Shown one piece after another: positions 37,018 through 46,831 of a stretch of 64,000 bases of DNA. A program made the translations under genes and the position numbers. The notes under the pieces are model-generated. The model saw nothing but the letters and a program-made list of their open reading frames with translations. It was not told the origin of the DNA and searched no databases. Location: positions 806,001-870,000 of the forward strand of contig NZ_JAUZQD010000001.1 of NCBI RefSeq assembly GCF_030709675.1, read 5' to 3'. The DNA comes from Symbioplanes lichenis. GTDB lineage: Bacteria; Actinomycetota; Actinomycetes; Mycobacteriales; Micromonosporaceae. Position 1 is the stretch's first letter, and every line of letters begins with the position of its first letter.

Positions 37018-39126
37018 TCACTCGCTGAGTGGCTGGAACGTGCGCAGGCGCAGGCTGTTGCCGACCACGAAGATCGAGCTCAGGGCCATGGCCGCGCCCG
37101 CGATCATCGGGTTGAGCAGCCCGGCGGCGGCCAGCGGCAGCCCGGCGACGTTGTAGGCGAACGCCCAGAACAAGTTGCCGTGGATGATCTGCACGGTCCG
37201 GCGCGACAGGCGGACCGCGTCGACGGCGGCCCACAGGTCGTTGCGCATCAGCGTCAGGTCCGACGCCTCCATGGCCACGTCGGTCCCGGCACCCATGGCC
37301 ACGCCCAGGTCGGCCTGAGCCAGGGCGGCCGCGTCGTTCACGCCGTCGCCGACCATCGCCACCCGGCGACCGCGGGCCTGGAGCCGCTTGACCGCCTCGA
37401 CCTTGCCCTCGGGCCGCACGCCGGCCTCGACCGCGGTGATGCCGACCGCCTCGGCGACCTGCTCGGCCACGGCCGCAGCGTCCCCGGTGACCAGCACCGG
37501 CTCGAGGCCCAGGCGGCGCATGCGGGCGACGGCGGGGGCGCTCGACGGGCGTACGGTGTCGGCCAGGGCCAGCCGCCCGCTCGGCGTGCCGTCGACGCGG
37601 ACCTCGACCCAGGTGTAGGCCCCCTCGCCCGCGCCCCGCGCGACCTCGACCAGCGCACCCTCCACCGTGCCGCGCACCCCGACGCCGGCCGTGGCCCGGA
37701 AGTCCGTCACCGGCGGCAGGTCGTCCCCGGCCGCCGCGGTGATCGCCCGGCCCAGCGGATGCTCCGAAGGCGCCTCGACCGCCCCGGCCAGCCGCAGCAG
37801 CCCGGCCGGCCCGTCGACCTCCTGGACCCGCATCTCGCCGGTGGTCACGGTGCCCGTCTTGTCCAGCAGCACGGTGTCGATGCGGCGCACCTGCTCCAGC
37901 GCCTCCACGCCCCGGATCAGGATGCCCAGCTGCGCGCCCCGCCCGGTGCCGACCAGCAGGGCCGTCGGCGTGGCGAGCCCGAGCGCACAGGGGCACGCGA
38001 TGATCAGCACGGCCACCGCCGCCGTGAACGCTTCGGCCCCGCCGGCGCCCGTCCCGAGCCAGTAGCCCAGCGTCGCCACGGCCAGCGCCAGCACCACCGG
38101 GACGAAGACCGCCGAGACCCGGTCGGCGAGCCGCTGCACCCCGGCCTTGCCCGCCTGCGCCTCCTCGACCAGGCGCGCCATCTGGGCCAGCCGGGTCTCG
38201 GCGCCGACCCGGGTCGCGCGGACGACGAGGCTGCCCCCGGCGTTGACCGTGCCGCCCGTGACACTGTCACCGGCGGTCACCTCGACGGGCACGGACTCGC
38301 CGGTGATCAGGCTCTGGTCGACGGCCGAGGCGCCCTCGACCACGGTGCCGTCGGTCGCCACCTTCTCGCCCGGGCGTACGAGGAACTCGTCACCGGCCGT
38401 GAGCCGGTCCACCGGGATCTCGACGCCGCCGCGCAGGGTCACGGTCTTGGCGCCCAGCTCCAGCAGCGACCGCAGCGCGTCCCCGGCGCGACGCTTGGCC
38501 CGGGCCTCCGCATAACGCCCGGCCAGCAGGAACGTCGTCACCCCGGCGGCCGCCTCGAGATAGATCGCGTCGCCGTCGCCGCCCGCGCGCAGCGCGAACG
38601 GGTGCGTCATGCCGGGCATGCCGGCGTCGCCGAGGAACAGCGCCCACAACGACCACAGGAACGCCGCCAGTGTGCCCACCGAGACGAGCGTGTCCATGGT
38701 GGCGGCGCCGTGACGCAGGTTGACGAACGCGGAGCGGTGGAACGGCCAGCCGCCGTAGACCACGACGGGCGCGGCGAGGACCAGCGACAGCCACTGCCAG
38801 TAGTCGAACTGCCAGGCCGGGACCATGGCGAGGACGATCACCGGGACGCTGAGGACGGCCGAGATCAGCAGCCTGCTCCGCAACGGGTCGCCGGCCGGCG
38901 CGATCGGGGGCACGGCGGCGGGCTCGGCCGCCGTGTAGCCCGTCTTCTCGACCACCGCGATCAGAGCAGCCGCATCGAGCCCGGCCGGGACGGTGGCGTG
39001 CGCCTTCTCGGTGGCGTAGTTGACCGTCGCCGTCACGCCCGCCAGCCGGTTCAGCTTCTTCTCGATCCGGTTGGCGCACGCCGCGCAGGTCATGCCGCCG
39101 ATCTCGAGCTCGATCCGCTGCGTCAT
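37018..39126 (-). CDS. copA: Copper-exporting P1B-type ATPase
   Basis: 702 residues. An N-terminal heavy-metal-binding domain has GMTCAAC (Cys14, Cys17). Eight membrane helices surround the ion site CPC (378-380), typical of Cu(I) and Ag(I) pumps. The phosphorylation site is DKTGT (Asp422), with TGES, SEHPLGRAI and GDGVNDAAAL also present. It pumps copper out of the cytoplasm at the expense of ATP. No copZ or csoR gene is adjacent. A CsoR-like operator lies immediately upstream (39139-39153), implying copper induction. A terminator follows. Silver transport is also possible. Confidence 0.95.
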   Translation of the reverse strand: MTQRIELEIGGMTCAACANRIEKKLNRLAGVTATVNYATEKAHATVPAGLDAAALIAVVEKTGYTAAEPAAVPPIAPAGDPLRSRLLISAVLSVPVIVLAMVPAWQFDYWQWLSLVLAAPVVVYGGWPFHRSAFVNLRHGAATMDTLVSVGTLAAFLWSLWALFLGDAGMPGMTHPFALRAGGDGDAIYLEAAAGVTTFLLAGRYAEARAKRRAGDALRSLLELGAKTVTLRGGVEIPVDRLTAGDEFLVRPGEKVATDGTVVEGASAVDQSLITGESVPVEVTAGDSVTGGTVNAGGSLVVRATRVGAETRLAQMARLVEEAQAGKAGVQRLADRVSAVFVPVVLALAVATLGYWLGTGAGGAEAFTAAVAVLIIACPCALGLATPTALLVGTGRGAQLGILIRGVEALEQVRRIDTVLLDKTGTVTTGEMRVQEVDGPAGLLRLAGAVEAPSEHPLGRAITAAAGDDLPPVTDFRATAGVGVRGTVEGALVEVARGAGEGAYTWVEVRVDGTPSGRLALADTVRPSSAPAVARMRRLGLEPVLVTGDAAAVAEQVAEAVGITAVEAGVRPEGKVEAVKRLQARGRRVAMVGDGVNDAAALAQADLGVAMGAGTDVAMEASDLTLMRNDLWAAVDAVRLSRRTVQIIHGNLFWAFAYNVAGLPLAAAGLLNPMIAGAAMALSSIFVVGNSLRLRTFQPLSE

Positions 39127-39138
39127 GCCCCCAGCCTA

Positions 39139-39153
39139 TACCCCCAGGGGGTA
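39139..39153. promoter_or_regulatory. CsoR-like operator in front of copA
   Basis: TACCCCCAGGGGGTA is a near-perfect palindrome 12 bp upstream of the copA start. It fits the G-tract inverted repeats (TACCC-GGGTA type) bound by copper-sensing CsoR repressors. It also lies only 23 bp from the divergent MFS start, so both genes could respond. Confidence 0.65.
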
Positions 39154-39176
39154 CGCGACCCGTAGTGTGACCCGTC

Positions 39177-40322
39177 ATGCACGCCCTTCGTCACGCCCGC
39201 GTCGCCACCTCCGTGATCTTCGCCGTCCACGGCGCGGTCACCGGCACCTTCGCCGCCCGCGTCCCGTGGATCGCCGACCACGTCGGGGTGGGCGCCGGCG
39301 GCCTCGGCGTGGCCCTGCTCATGCCCGGCGTCGGCGCACTGCTCGCCATGCCGCTCTCCGGACGCCTCGTGCACCGCTTCGACCTCCGGGCGCTGACCCG
39401 GGTGCTCATCCTGCTCTGGTGCGCGGCCCTGGCTTTGCCCGCGCTTCCCGCCGACGTGTACGCCCTCTGCGCCACTCTGATCGTCTACGGCGCCACCGCG
39501 GGCCTCGCCGACGTGGCCATGAACGCCGAAGCCGTCCTGATCGAGGAGCGCTACGGCCGTTCCGTGATGTCCAGCTTCCACGGCTACTGGAGTGTCGGCG
39601 GCCTCGCGGGCTCGGCGGTCGCGGCGACGGCGACGGGACTCGACGCTCGCATCCACTTCACGCTCACCGCCGTGGCCCTCGCCGCGATCGCCCTGACCGC
39701 GAGCTTCTGGCTGCTCCGGCACCGCCCCGAGCCCACGCTCGAGGAGCCGCCCGCCTTCGCCCTGCCGTCCCGGGCCGTCCTGCCCATCGGGCTCGTCGCC
39801 CTCTGCGCCGTCTTCGCGGAGGGCTCCGGTCTCGACTGGTCGGCCGTCTACGTCCGCGACGTCGTCGGCGGCTCGGCGGATGTCGCGGCCCTGACGGTGT
39901 CCGTCTTCTCGATCAGCATGGCCGTGGCCCGGTTCGCCGGCGACAAGGTCATCCAGCGGCTGGGCCCGGTCCGTACGGTCCAGGTCGCCGGGCTGTGCGC
40001 GGCGGCCGGAGCCGTCACCGTGGTGCTGGCGAAGCATGTGGCGGCCGCCTTCGCCGGCTTCGGCCTGCTCGGCGTCGGCATCGCGGTGGTCGTCCCGCTC
40101 GTCTTCGCCACGGCCGGCCGGATCGGCGACCACCCGGGCCGCAGCCTCGCGGGCGTCGCCGGCATCGCCTACGGCAGCGGGCTCGTGGCCCCCGGCATCC
40201 TCGGCGGCATCGCCCACCTGACCTCGCTGACCACGTCGTTCATCGTGGTCACGGCGCTGACGGTGGTGATGGGGCTGGGCTCACGGGTGCTCCGGACACC
40301 TGAACCCGCGTCCCCGCGATGA
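39177..40322 (+). CDS. MFS transporter
   Basis: 381 residues with about 12 hydrophobic helices, a normal size for compact major facilitator proteins. The region after helix 2 (MPLSGRLVHRFDLRALTR) resembles the signature G-x-L-x-x-R-x-G/D-R-R loop. The substrate cannot be read from sequence; relatives are often annotated as drug or sugar efflux proteins. It is divergent from copA, with a CsoR-like box between them, and its 3' end overlaps the convergent TetR gene by 74 bp, so the regulator could be linked to it. Confidence 0.85.
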   Translation: MHALRHARVATSVIFAVHGAVTGTFAARVPWIADHVGVGAGGLGVALLMPGVGALLAMPLSGRLVHRFDLRALTRVLILLWCAALALPALPADVYALCATLIVYGATAGLADVAMNAEAVLIEERYGRSVMSSFHGYWSVGGLAGSAVAATATGLDARIHFTLTAVALAAIALTASFWLLRHRPEPTLEEPPAFALPSRAVLPIGLVALCAVFAEGSGLDWSAVYVRDVVGGSADVAALTVSVFSISMAVARFAGDKVIQRLGPVRTVQVAGLCAAAGAVTVVLAKHVAAAFAGFGLLGVGIAVVVPLVFATAGRIGDHPGRSLAGVAGIAYGSGLVAPGILGGIAHLTSLTTSFIVVTALTVVMGLGSRVLRTPEPASPR

Positions 40323-40881
40323 GCACCTCGAGCCCGTGCTCGAACAGATCGTCGCCGTGGAAGCCGCCGGCCCGGACGGCCGCCGCCAGGGTGGGCATGC
40401 CGCTCAGGTCCGGCGCGGTGTCCGGCACGACCGCCGCCTGCTCCTGCAGCACGTGCCCGGTGATGTAGTGGCTCACGGTGGCGATGGTCCACAGCGCCAG
40501 CCGTGGCGTGAAGCCGAGCCCGACCATCGCGGCCAGCTCCCGCTCGAACTCGCCGGCCGCGCTCCCGCCCCGGGCGGACGCCGACACGACCCGGGCGCCG
40601 TCGCGACTCGCCAGCAGTGACGCCCGATAGGCCCCGGCCCGCCGCCGCAGCCAGTCCTCCCACGACTCCCCGGCGCGCGGCGGCCCCATCCCGGCCCGCT
40701 GGATGATCTCGTCGGCCATGCCGTCGAGCAGCTCCTGCTTGGTGCGGAAGTGCCAGTAGAGCGCGGGCGACTGCACGTCGAGCTCCGCCGCCAGCTTGCG
40801 CACGGTGAGCCCGTCGAGGCCGGTGTCGTCGAGCAGCCGCAGCGCTGTCCGCACGATCACATCGCGGCTCAGTCCCTTCAC
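40249..40881 (-). CDS. TetR family repressor
   Basis: 210 residues: N-terminal helix-turn-helix (TVRKLAAELDVQSPALYWHFRTKQELL, about 26-52) and a C-terminal ligand domain with the TetR-class C pattern (YHITGH-like SHYITGHVLQEQ), similar to the repressors of tetracycline-type pumps. It starts with GTG at 40881. It is divergent from the alpha/beta hydrolase gene, with two 13-bp palindromes between them, and its 3' end overlaps the MFS gene by 74 bp. It probably represses itself and the hydrolase, perhaps also the MFS gene. Confidence 0.92.
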   Translation of the reverse strand: MKGLSRDVIVRTALRLLDDTGLDGLTVRKLAAELDVQSPALYWHFRTKQELLDGMADEIIQRAGMGPPRAGESWEDWLRRRAGAYRASLLASRDGARVVSASARGGSAAGEFERELAAMVGLGFTPRLALWTIATVSHYITGHVLQEQAAVVPDTAPDLSGMPTLAAAVRAGGFHGDDLFEHGLEVLIAGTRVQVSGAPVSPAPSPPSAP

Positions 40882-40890
40882 GCCGTCACC

Positions 40891-40923
40891 TTAACAGTGC
40901 TAAATTTTCCTTAGCGCTGCTAA
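40891..40923. promoter_or_regulatory. Paired TetR operator boxes
   Basis: Two 13-bp boxes, TTAACAGTGCTAA (40891-40903) and TTAGCGCTGCTAA (40911-40923), share the palindrome TTARC-N3-GCTAA and are 20 bp apart, two helical turns. They fill the 53-bp region between the divergent TetR and hydrolase genes; the second overlaps the hydrolase ribosome binding site (AAGGAGG). This gap is strikingly AT-rich for this chromosome. Confidence 0.8.
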
Positions 40924-40934
40924 GGAGGCTTCTG

Positions 40935-41711
40935 ATGCAAGCGACAGCGATCGACGAGGGGCTGGGCTTTCCCCTGCTGGTGCTGCACGGCGGCATGGGC
41001 GACCCGTCGTCCTGGCACCGGGTCACCGACCGGCTGCGGCCCCGGTTCCGGACCGTGCGGCTGCACCGGCGGCAATACCGGATGGATCTGCCCCGGCCGG
41101 TGACCATGGCCGAGGAGGTCGAGCATGTGGCGGAGGTCGCCGGCACCCTCGGCCGGCCGCCGGTGCTGATCGGGCACTCGTCCGGCGCCGTGCTGGCCCT
41201 GGAGGCGATGGCCGCCGATCCGCGGGGTTACGCGGGCGCGGTGCTCTACGAGCCGCCCGTCGTGGTGAAAGAGCCGCTGGGCGGCGCGGCGCAGGTCGCG
41301 GCCCGGGCTGCCCTCGACCGGGGCAGCCCCGGCCGGGCGATCTCGATCTTCGCGCGCGACATCGTCGGGGCGCCCGCGTGGCAGGCGGTCACGCTGGGCT
41401 GGATCATCGGCCACAGCCGCTACCGGGACCGGGTGGTCCGGCAGCTCGACGACAACGACGCCATCGACGCGCTGGGCGTGCGGCTGCCGGCCTATGCCGA
41501 GCTGGATCTGCCGGTGCTGCTCGTCGGCGGCGACAAGTCACCGGCCCACCTGAGCGACCGGCTGGACGCCCTCGAGCGGGCCCTGCCGCGCACCACGCGA
41601 CTGGTGATGCACGGGCAGGGCCACAACGCCGAGATGCGGGCGCCGGGGCGCGTGGCCGCGGCGATCGAGCGGTTCGTCGACTCTGCGATCAGCCCGCCGA
41701 CGACGTCTTGA
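40935..41711 (+). CDS. Alpha/beta hydrolase
   Basis: 258 residues of the alpha/beta hydrolase fold. The oxyanion region LLVLHGGMGDPSSW (HGG) and the nucleophile elbow GHSSG with Ser82 are clear, and the catalytic His is in GQGHNAEM near the end. Substrates may be esters, lactones or other small molecules. It has a strong ribosome binding site inside the regulated TetR intergenic region, so inducible expression is likely. Its 3' end overlaps the convergent glutamate dehydrogenase by 23 bp. Confidence 0.9.
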   Translation: MQATAIDEGLGFPLLVLHGGMGDPSSWHRVTDRLRPRFRTVRLHRRQYRMDLPRPVTMAEEVEHVAEVAGTLGRPPVLIGHSSGAVLALEAMAADPRGYAGAVLYEPPVVVKEPLGGAAQVAARAALDRGSPGRAISIFARDIVGAPAWQAVTLGWIIGHSRYRDRVVRQLDDNDAIDALGVRLPAYAELDLPVLLVGGDKSPAHLSDRLDALERALPRTTRLVMHGQGHNAEMRAPGRVAAAIERFVDSAISPPTTS

Positions 41712-44700
41712 CCAGGGTGCGGATCTGGCGGAGCAGGACGGAGAGCGCCGCCAGGTCCGCCGGGGACTCGGCGACGTCGCCCATCGCGTTCCCGGCGCGG
41801 GCCAGCGACGCCGCGTTGACCTGCTCCCACTCCGCGACCTTGTCCTCGGGCGAGGCGTCCGGCGCGGCCGTCTGCAGCACCTCGGCCGTCAGCCCCGCCA
41901 GCGCGGAGTAGAGGTCGTAGCGCAGCGCCATGCGGGCCAGCGTCTGCCAGCGGTCGCCGCGCGGCAGCCGCGAGATGTGCGACAGCAGCACGTCGATCTG
42001 GAAGCGCTCGGAGAGGACGAAATAGACGTCGGCGACGTCGCGCAGGTCCCGGCCGGTGGCCTTGGCCGTCTCCAGGATGTCGAGCATGCCGAAGCCGTAG
42101 ACGACGCGGGCGACGCCCTGGGCCAGCTCCTCCGGCATGCCGTTGCCGACGAGCATCTCGGCGTGGGCCTCGAGCGAGCGCCGCTCGGCGCCGATGACGA
42201 CCTCGGGCAGCCGCTCGAGCAGGGAGGCGACGCCGGGGCGCAGCCGCTCGATCTCGCCGGCCACGTCGAGCGGGGAGCGGCGGTTGCCGGCCAGCCAGCG
42301 GACCGCCCGGTCGAGCAGCCGCCGGGTCTCCAGATAGACCAGCGTCTGGGCGAAGGTCGGCACCTGGTTGTCCAGCTTCTCCGCCGCGGCCCACAGGTCG
42401 CTCAGGCCGTAGACGTCGCGCACCACCACATAGGCCCGGATCACGTCCGCCGCCGACGCGCCGCTCTCCTCCATCGCGCGGAAGACGAACGACGTGCCGC
42501 CCCGGTTGACCACCTCGTTGACCAGGCTGGTCGAGATGATCTCGCGGCGCAGCCGGTGGCCGGCCATGCGCGCGGCGAAGCGCTCGCGCAGCGGCGTCGG
42601 GAAGTAGCGCGCGAGGACGTCGCTGGTCCACTCCTCGTCGACGATCGGGTCGGCCAGGACCTGCCGCTCCAGCGAGATCTTCACGTACGCGAGGAGCACC
42701 GCGAACTCCGGCGTGGACAGCCCCTCGCCGTTGTCGTAGCGGGCGGCCAGCTCCTTGTCGGTGGGCAGGGCCTCGAGCTCGCGGTTGAGCTGGCCCGACT
42801 GCTCCAGCGCGAGCAGCATGCGGCGGTGCACGGGCAGCAGGGAGTGGGCCTGCTGGCGGGCGTTGCCGAGCGCCGTGGCCTGCTCGTAGTTGTCCCGCAG
42901 CACCAGCGCCCCGACCTCGTCGGTCATCGCCGCGAGCAGCTCGTCGCGCTCGGGGATGGTCAGCTCCCCGTCGGTCACCGCGCCGCCGAGCAGGATCTTG
43001 ATGTTGACCTCGTGGTCGGAGCAGTCGACGCCGGCCGCGTTGTCGATGAAGTCGGTGAAGATCCGGCCGCCGGCCCGGGCGAACTCGATCCGGCCGCGCT
43101 GGGTGAGGCCCAGGTTGCCGCCCTCGCCGACCACCTTGACCCGCAGGTCGGCGCCGTTGACCCGGATCGCGTCGTTGGCCTTGTCGCCGACCTCGGCGTG
43201 GGTCTCGGTGGTGGCCTTGACGTAGGTGCCGATGCCGCCGTTCCACAGCAGGTCGACCGGCGCGGCGAGGATGGCCCGCATCAGCTCGCCCGGGCTGACC
43301 GCTGTCGCGTCGCCGAGCTCCAGAGCGGCCCGGACCTGCGGGGACACCGGGATCGACTTGGCCGACCGCGGATAGACGCCGCCGCCCGCGCTGATCACGG
43401 CCGGGTCGTAGTCGGCCCACGACGAGCGCGGCAGATCGAAGACCCGACGGCGTTCCGCGTACGAAGCAGCCGGGTCCGGATCCGGGTCCAGGAAGATGTG
43501 CCGGTGGTCGAAGGCGGCGACCAGCTTGATGTGTTCGGAGAGCAGCATGCCGTTGCCGAACACGTCACCGGACATGTCCCCGACGCCGACCACCGTGAAG
43601 TCCTGGGTCTGCGTGTCCGTGCCGAGATCGCGGAAGTGCTTCTTCACCGACTCCCAGGCGCCCCGGGCGGTGATGCCCATCTTCTTGTGGTCGTAGCCCG
43701 CCGACCCGCCGGAGGCGAACGCGTCGCCCATCCAGAAGTCGCGGCCGACCGAGATCTCGTTGGCCGTGTCCGAGAACGTCGCGGTGCCCTTGTCGGCGGC
43801 CACCACCAGATAGGGGTCGTCGCCGTCGTGGCGCACCACGTCCACCGGCGGCACGATCTTGCCGCTGTGGATGTTGTCGGTGACGTCGAGGAGCGCGCCG
43901 ATGAAGAGCTTGTAGCAGGCCACGGCCTCGTCGCGGTCGCCCGGCCGCTGCTTGAGCACGAAGCCGCCCTTGGCGCCGACCGGCACGATCACGGCATTCT
44001 TGACCATCTGCGCCTTGACCAGGCCGAGCACCTCGGTGCGGAAGTCCTCGCGCCGGTCCGACCAGCGCAGGCCGCCCCGGGCGACGGCCCCGAAGCGCAG
44101 GTGGACGCCCTCGAAGCGCGGCGAGTAGACGAAGATCTCGAACTTCGGCCGGGGCTGCGGCAGGTCGGGGATCGCCGTCGGGTCCAGCTTGAAGGCGACG
44201 TAGGACTTGGGCCGCCCGTCGGCACCGCGCTGGAAGAAGCTGGTGCGCAATGTGGCCTGCATCAGCCGCAGGTACGAGCGGAGGATCCGGTCCTGGTCGA
44301 GGCTCTCCACGCCGTCGAGCAGCTCGGTGATCCGCTCGACCAGGTCCTCGGCCCGGCGGGTGCGCTCCTCCTCGCCGATCTCCAGTTGCGGCGAGAAGCG
44401 CGTCTCGAAGAGCTCGACGAGCAGACGGGTGATCTCGGGGTACGCGACGAAGGTCGACTCGACGTAGCGCTGCGAGAACACGTTGCCGGTCTGCCGCTGG
44501 TACTTCGCGTAGGCGCGCAGCACCACCACTTGCCGCCACGTGAGCCCCGCCCGCAGGACGAGCTCGTTGAAGCCGTCGACCTCGGTCTCGTTCTGCCACG
44601 CCGCCGCGAAGGCGTTCTCGACCTGGGGGCGTACCTCGGCCAGCTCGTGATGCGACGACGGCGGCCGCAGCCCGAAGTCGTAGAGATAGACCGTGCCGTC

Positions 44701-46620
44701 GGCCCGCCGCACCTCGTAGGGCCGCTCGTCGACCACTTCGACGCCGAGCGAGTGCAGCACGGGCAGCACGGCGGAGAGCATCATCGGCTCGCCGTAGCGG
44801 AAGACCTTGAAGCGCACGTCGCTGTCGTCGGGCTCGGCACAGCCGTCCCGGTCGAGCCGCCGCTTGCGATAGAGGTGCATCTCGAGCTGGCCCGACTCCT
44901 CGAGCAACTCCAGCTTGGCGATGTCGAGCACGGCCTCGTACGGCGTGTGACCGTCCTTGTAGCTGTCCGGGAAGGCCGCCGTGTAGCGCTGGAACAGCTC
45001 CTTCGCCGGCTCCTCGCCCACCTTGCGCTCGAGCACCAGCGAGAAGTCGTCGTCCCACATCCGGGTCGCGTCGGCCAGCCGCTCGGCCAGCACGTTGGGG
45101 TCGACGCCGCCCGGCGGGTCGGCCGGGTCGGTGCGCACGATGAAGTGCACCCGGGCCAGCATCCGCTCGGTCACCCGGGTCGTGTAGTCGACGCCGACGC
45201 CGTTCAGCTCGCGCAGCAGGATCTCCTGCATGGCCTGCCGGTTGCCGGTCGTGAAGCGGTCGCGCGGCAGATAGATCAGGCACGAGATGAACCGGCCGTA
45301 GCCGTCGCGGCGCAGGAAGAGGCGCAGCTGGCGGCGGCCGGCCATGCGGAGCACGCCGATCACGGCCTCGTACAGGTCGTCGGTCTTGATCTGGAAGAGC
45401 TCGTCGCGCGGATAGGTCTCGAGGATCTGCAGCAGGTCCTTGCCGGAGTGCCCGCGCGGCGACAGGCCCGAGCGGTCCAGCACCTCCATGACCTTGCGGC
45501 GGACGACCGGCAGCTCGCGCACGCTCGTGCGATAGGCCGAGCTGGAGAAGAGCCCGAGGAAGCGCCGCTCGCCGCACACCTCGCCGCGCTCGTTGAAGAC
45601 CTTGACGCCGATGTAGTCCAGATAGGCCGACCGGTGCACCGTGGCCCGCGAGTTCGCCTTGGTGATCACCAGCAGCCGTTTCTCCAGCGCGCGCTGGTGG
45701 GCCTCGGGCGCCATCGACGACAGCTTGCGCGGCGTGCTCTGGTCACCCCGCAAAATGCCCAGACCACTCCCGGGTACGGCCGACAGCAGATCGCCGTCCA
45801 GGTGGTACTCGCGGTAGCCGAGGAACGTGAAGTGATCGTGCGCGAGCCACTTGAGCAGCTCGACCGAGTCCGTGACGTCCTTGTCGGGCACCGGGAGCTT
45901 CGACTCCGTGCCCCGAGCCGTGGCCAGCTCGTCGGCGATCACCAGGGCCCGCTGGCGCATCCGGGGCCAGTCGTCGACGGCGTCCCGCACGTCGGTCAGC
46001 ACCCGGCGCAGCTCGTTGTGCAGCTGGTCGCGCGCCTCGACCGTACGCACGGGGTCGATCTCGACCCGGATCCAGCTCTCCACGAGGTCGCCCTCGATCG
46101 CGTCGTCGGGCTCGACGTTGGCCTCGACCTGCGCGAGGGCGCCCAGCGGCTCGCGGCGCACGACGATCAGCGGGTGAACGAGCAGGTGCACCTGGAGCTG
46201 GTGGGCGGTGAGCAGCGCCGTGGTCGAGTCGACCAGGAAGGGCATGTCGTCGGTGACGATCGAGATGACGGTGTGCGGCTGGTCCTCGCACGGCGCGCTG
46301 ATGTCGAGCTTCAGCTCGCCGGGGAGGCGGGCGGCGGCCAGCTCCCGGTGCTCCCGGGCGGCGTCGAACATCTCCTCCGGCGTGTAGCCGACAAGCTCCT
46401 CGTCCGGGGCGAAGCGCCAGAACCGGTCGACCAGGGTGGCCGTGGCGTGGTCCTCGCCGGCCCGGGCCACCGCCTGCGCCACCAGGCGCTCGGCGTTGGG
46501 CAGCGGCTCGTCGAGCTCTTCTTCGGACGCACCCAGCCGGCCCGTCAGGGCGAGACCGGGGCCGGGACCGAAGTCGAGCTCCGGATCGGTTTCGTGAGCA
46601 GCCTCGTCGGTTGCGGGCAT
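41689..46620 (-). CDS. gdh: NAD-specific glutamate dehydrogenase, large type
   Basis: A 1643-residue enzyme of the large NAD-dependent GDH class (GDH180 in Streptomyces and mycobacteria), which converts glutamate to 2-oxoglutarate and ammonia, mainly for catabolism. The N-terminal half holds ACT-like regulatory segments (HTVISIVTDDMPFLVDS). The catalytic core is around residue 880, with VPVGAKGGFVLKQ carrying the active lysine; the nucleotide domain follows (GDMSGDVFGNGML and GGIGTYVKA). In mycobacteria a FHA protein, GarA, regulates this enzyme. The start at ATG 46620 fits. Intact, one of the longest genes here; it overlaps the hydrolase gene end. Confidence 0.95.
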   Translation of the reverse strand: MPATDEAAHETDPELDFGPGPGLALTGRLGASEEELDEPLPNAERLVAQAVARAGEDHATATLVDRFWRFAPDEELVGYTPEEMFDAAREHRELAAARLPGELKLDISAPCEDQPHTVISIVTDDMPFLVDSTTALLTAHQLQVHLLVHPLIVVRREPLGALAQVEANVEPDDAIEGDLVESWIRVEIDPVRTVEARDQLHNELRRVLTDVRDAVDDWPRMRQRALVIADELATARGTESKLPVPDKDVTDSVELLKWLAHDHFTFLGYREYHLDGDLLSAVPGSGLGILRGDQSTPRKLSSMAPEAHQRALEKRLLVITKANSRATVHRSAYLDYIGVKVFNERGEVCGERRFLGLFSSSAYRTSVRELPVVRRKVMEVLDRSGLSPRGHSGKDLLQILETYPRDELFQIKTDDLYEAVIGVLRMAGRRQLRLFLRRDGYGRFISCLIYLPRDRFTTGNRQAMQEILLRELNGVGVDYTTRVTERMLARVHFIVRTDPADPPGGVDPNVLAERLADATRMWDDDFSLVLERKVGEEPAKELFQRYTAAFPDSYKDGHTPYEAVLDIAKLELLEESGQLEMHLYRKRRLDRDGCAEPDDSDVRFKVFRYGEPMMLSAVLPVLHSLGVEVVDERPYEVRRADGTVYLYDFGLRPPSSHHELAEVRPQVENAFAAAWQNETEVDGFNELVLRAGLTWRQVVVLRAYAKYQRQTGNVFSQRYVESTFVAYPEITRLLVELFETRFSPQLEIGEEERTRRAEDLVERITELLDGVESLDQDRILRSYLRLMQATLRTSFFQRGADGRPKSYVAFKLDPTAIPDLPQPRPKFEIFVYSPRFEGVHLRFGAVARGGLRWSDRREDFRTEVLGLVKAQMVKNAVIVPVGAKGGFVLKQRPGDRDEAVACYKLFIGALLDVTDNIHSGKIVPPVDVVRHDGDDPYLVVAADKGTATFSDTANEISVGRDFWMGDAFASGGSAGYDHKKMGITARGAWESVKKHFRDLGTDTQTQDFTVVGVGDMSGDVFGNGMLLSEHIKLVAAFDHRHIFLDPDPDPAASYAERRRVFDLPRSSWADYDPAVISAGGGVYPRSAKSIPVSPQVRAALELGDATAVSPGELMRAILAAPVDLLWNGGIGTYVKATTETHAEVGDKANDAIRVNGADLRVKVVGEGGNLGLTQRGRIEFARAGGRIFTDFIDNAAGVDCSDHEVNIKILLGGAVTDGELTIPERDELLAAMTDEVGALVLRDNYEQATALGNARQQAHSLLPVHRRMLLALEQSGQLNRELEALPTDKELAARYDNGEGLSTPEFAVLLAYVKISLERQVLADPIVDEEWTSDVLARYFPTPLRERFAARMAGHRLRREIISTSLVNEVVNRGGTSFVFRAMEESGASAADVIRAYVVVRDVYGLSDLWAAAEKLDNQVPTFAQTLVYLETRRLLDRAVRWLAGNRRSPLDVAGEIERLRPGVASLLERLPEVVIGAERRSLEAHAEMLVGNGMPEELAQGVARVVYGFGMLDILETAKATGRDLRDVADVYFVLSERFQIDVLLSHISRLPRGDRWQTLARMALRYDLYSALAGLTAEVLQTAAPDASPEDKVAEWEQVNAASLARAGNAMGDVAESPADLAALSVLLRQIRTLVKTSSAG

Positions 46621-46831
46621 GGCAGACGGCTCCCCTCACCCACCACACTGTGGGTTCGACGTGTCGGCCCTCAGCCTAGTTCCCCCGTTCGATCATGCGT
46701 GCGGACCGGGGGTGCGGGAGAAGATCCGGACACGGTTTGCTTCATCTCCGGTAACAGGGGACCTCAGGACGAGACACCAGGCGCTACCGTTCCGTACGGT
46801 TTCTGTGCCGTACCCGGAAAGGGGCAGCTTG

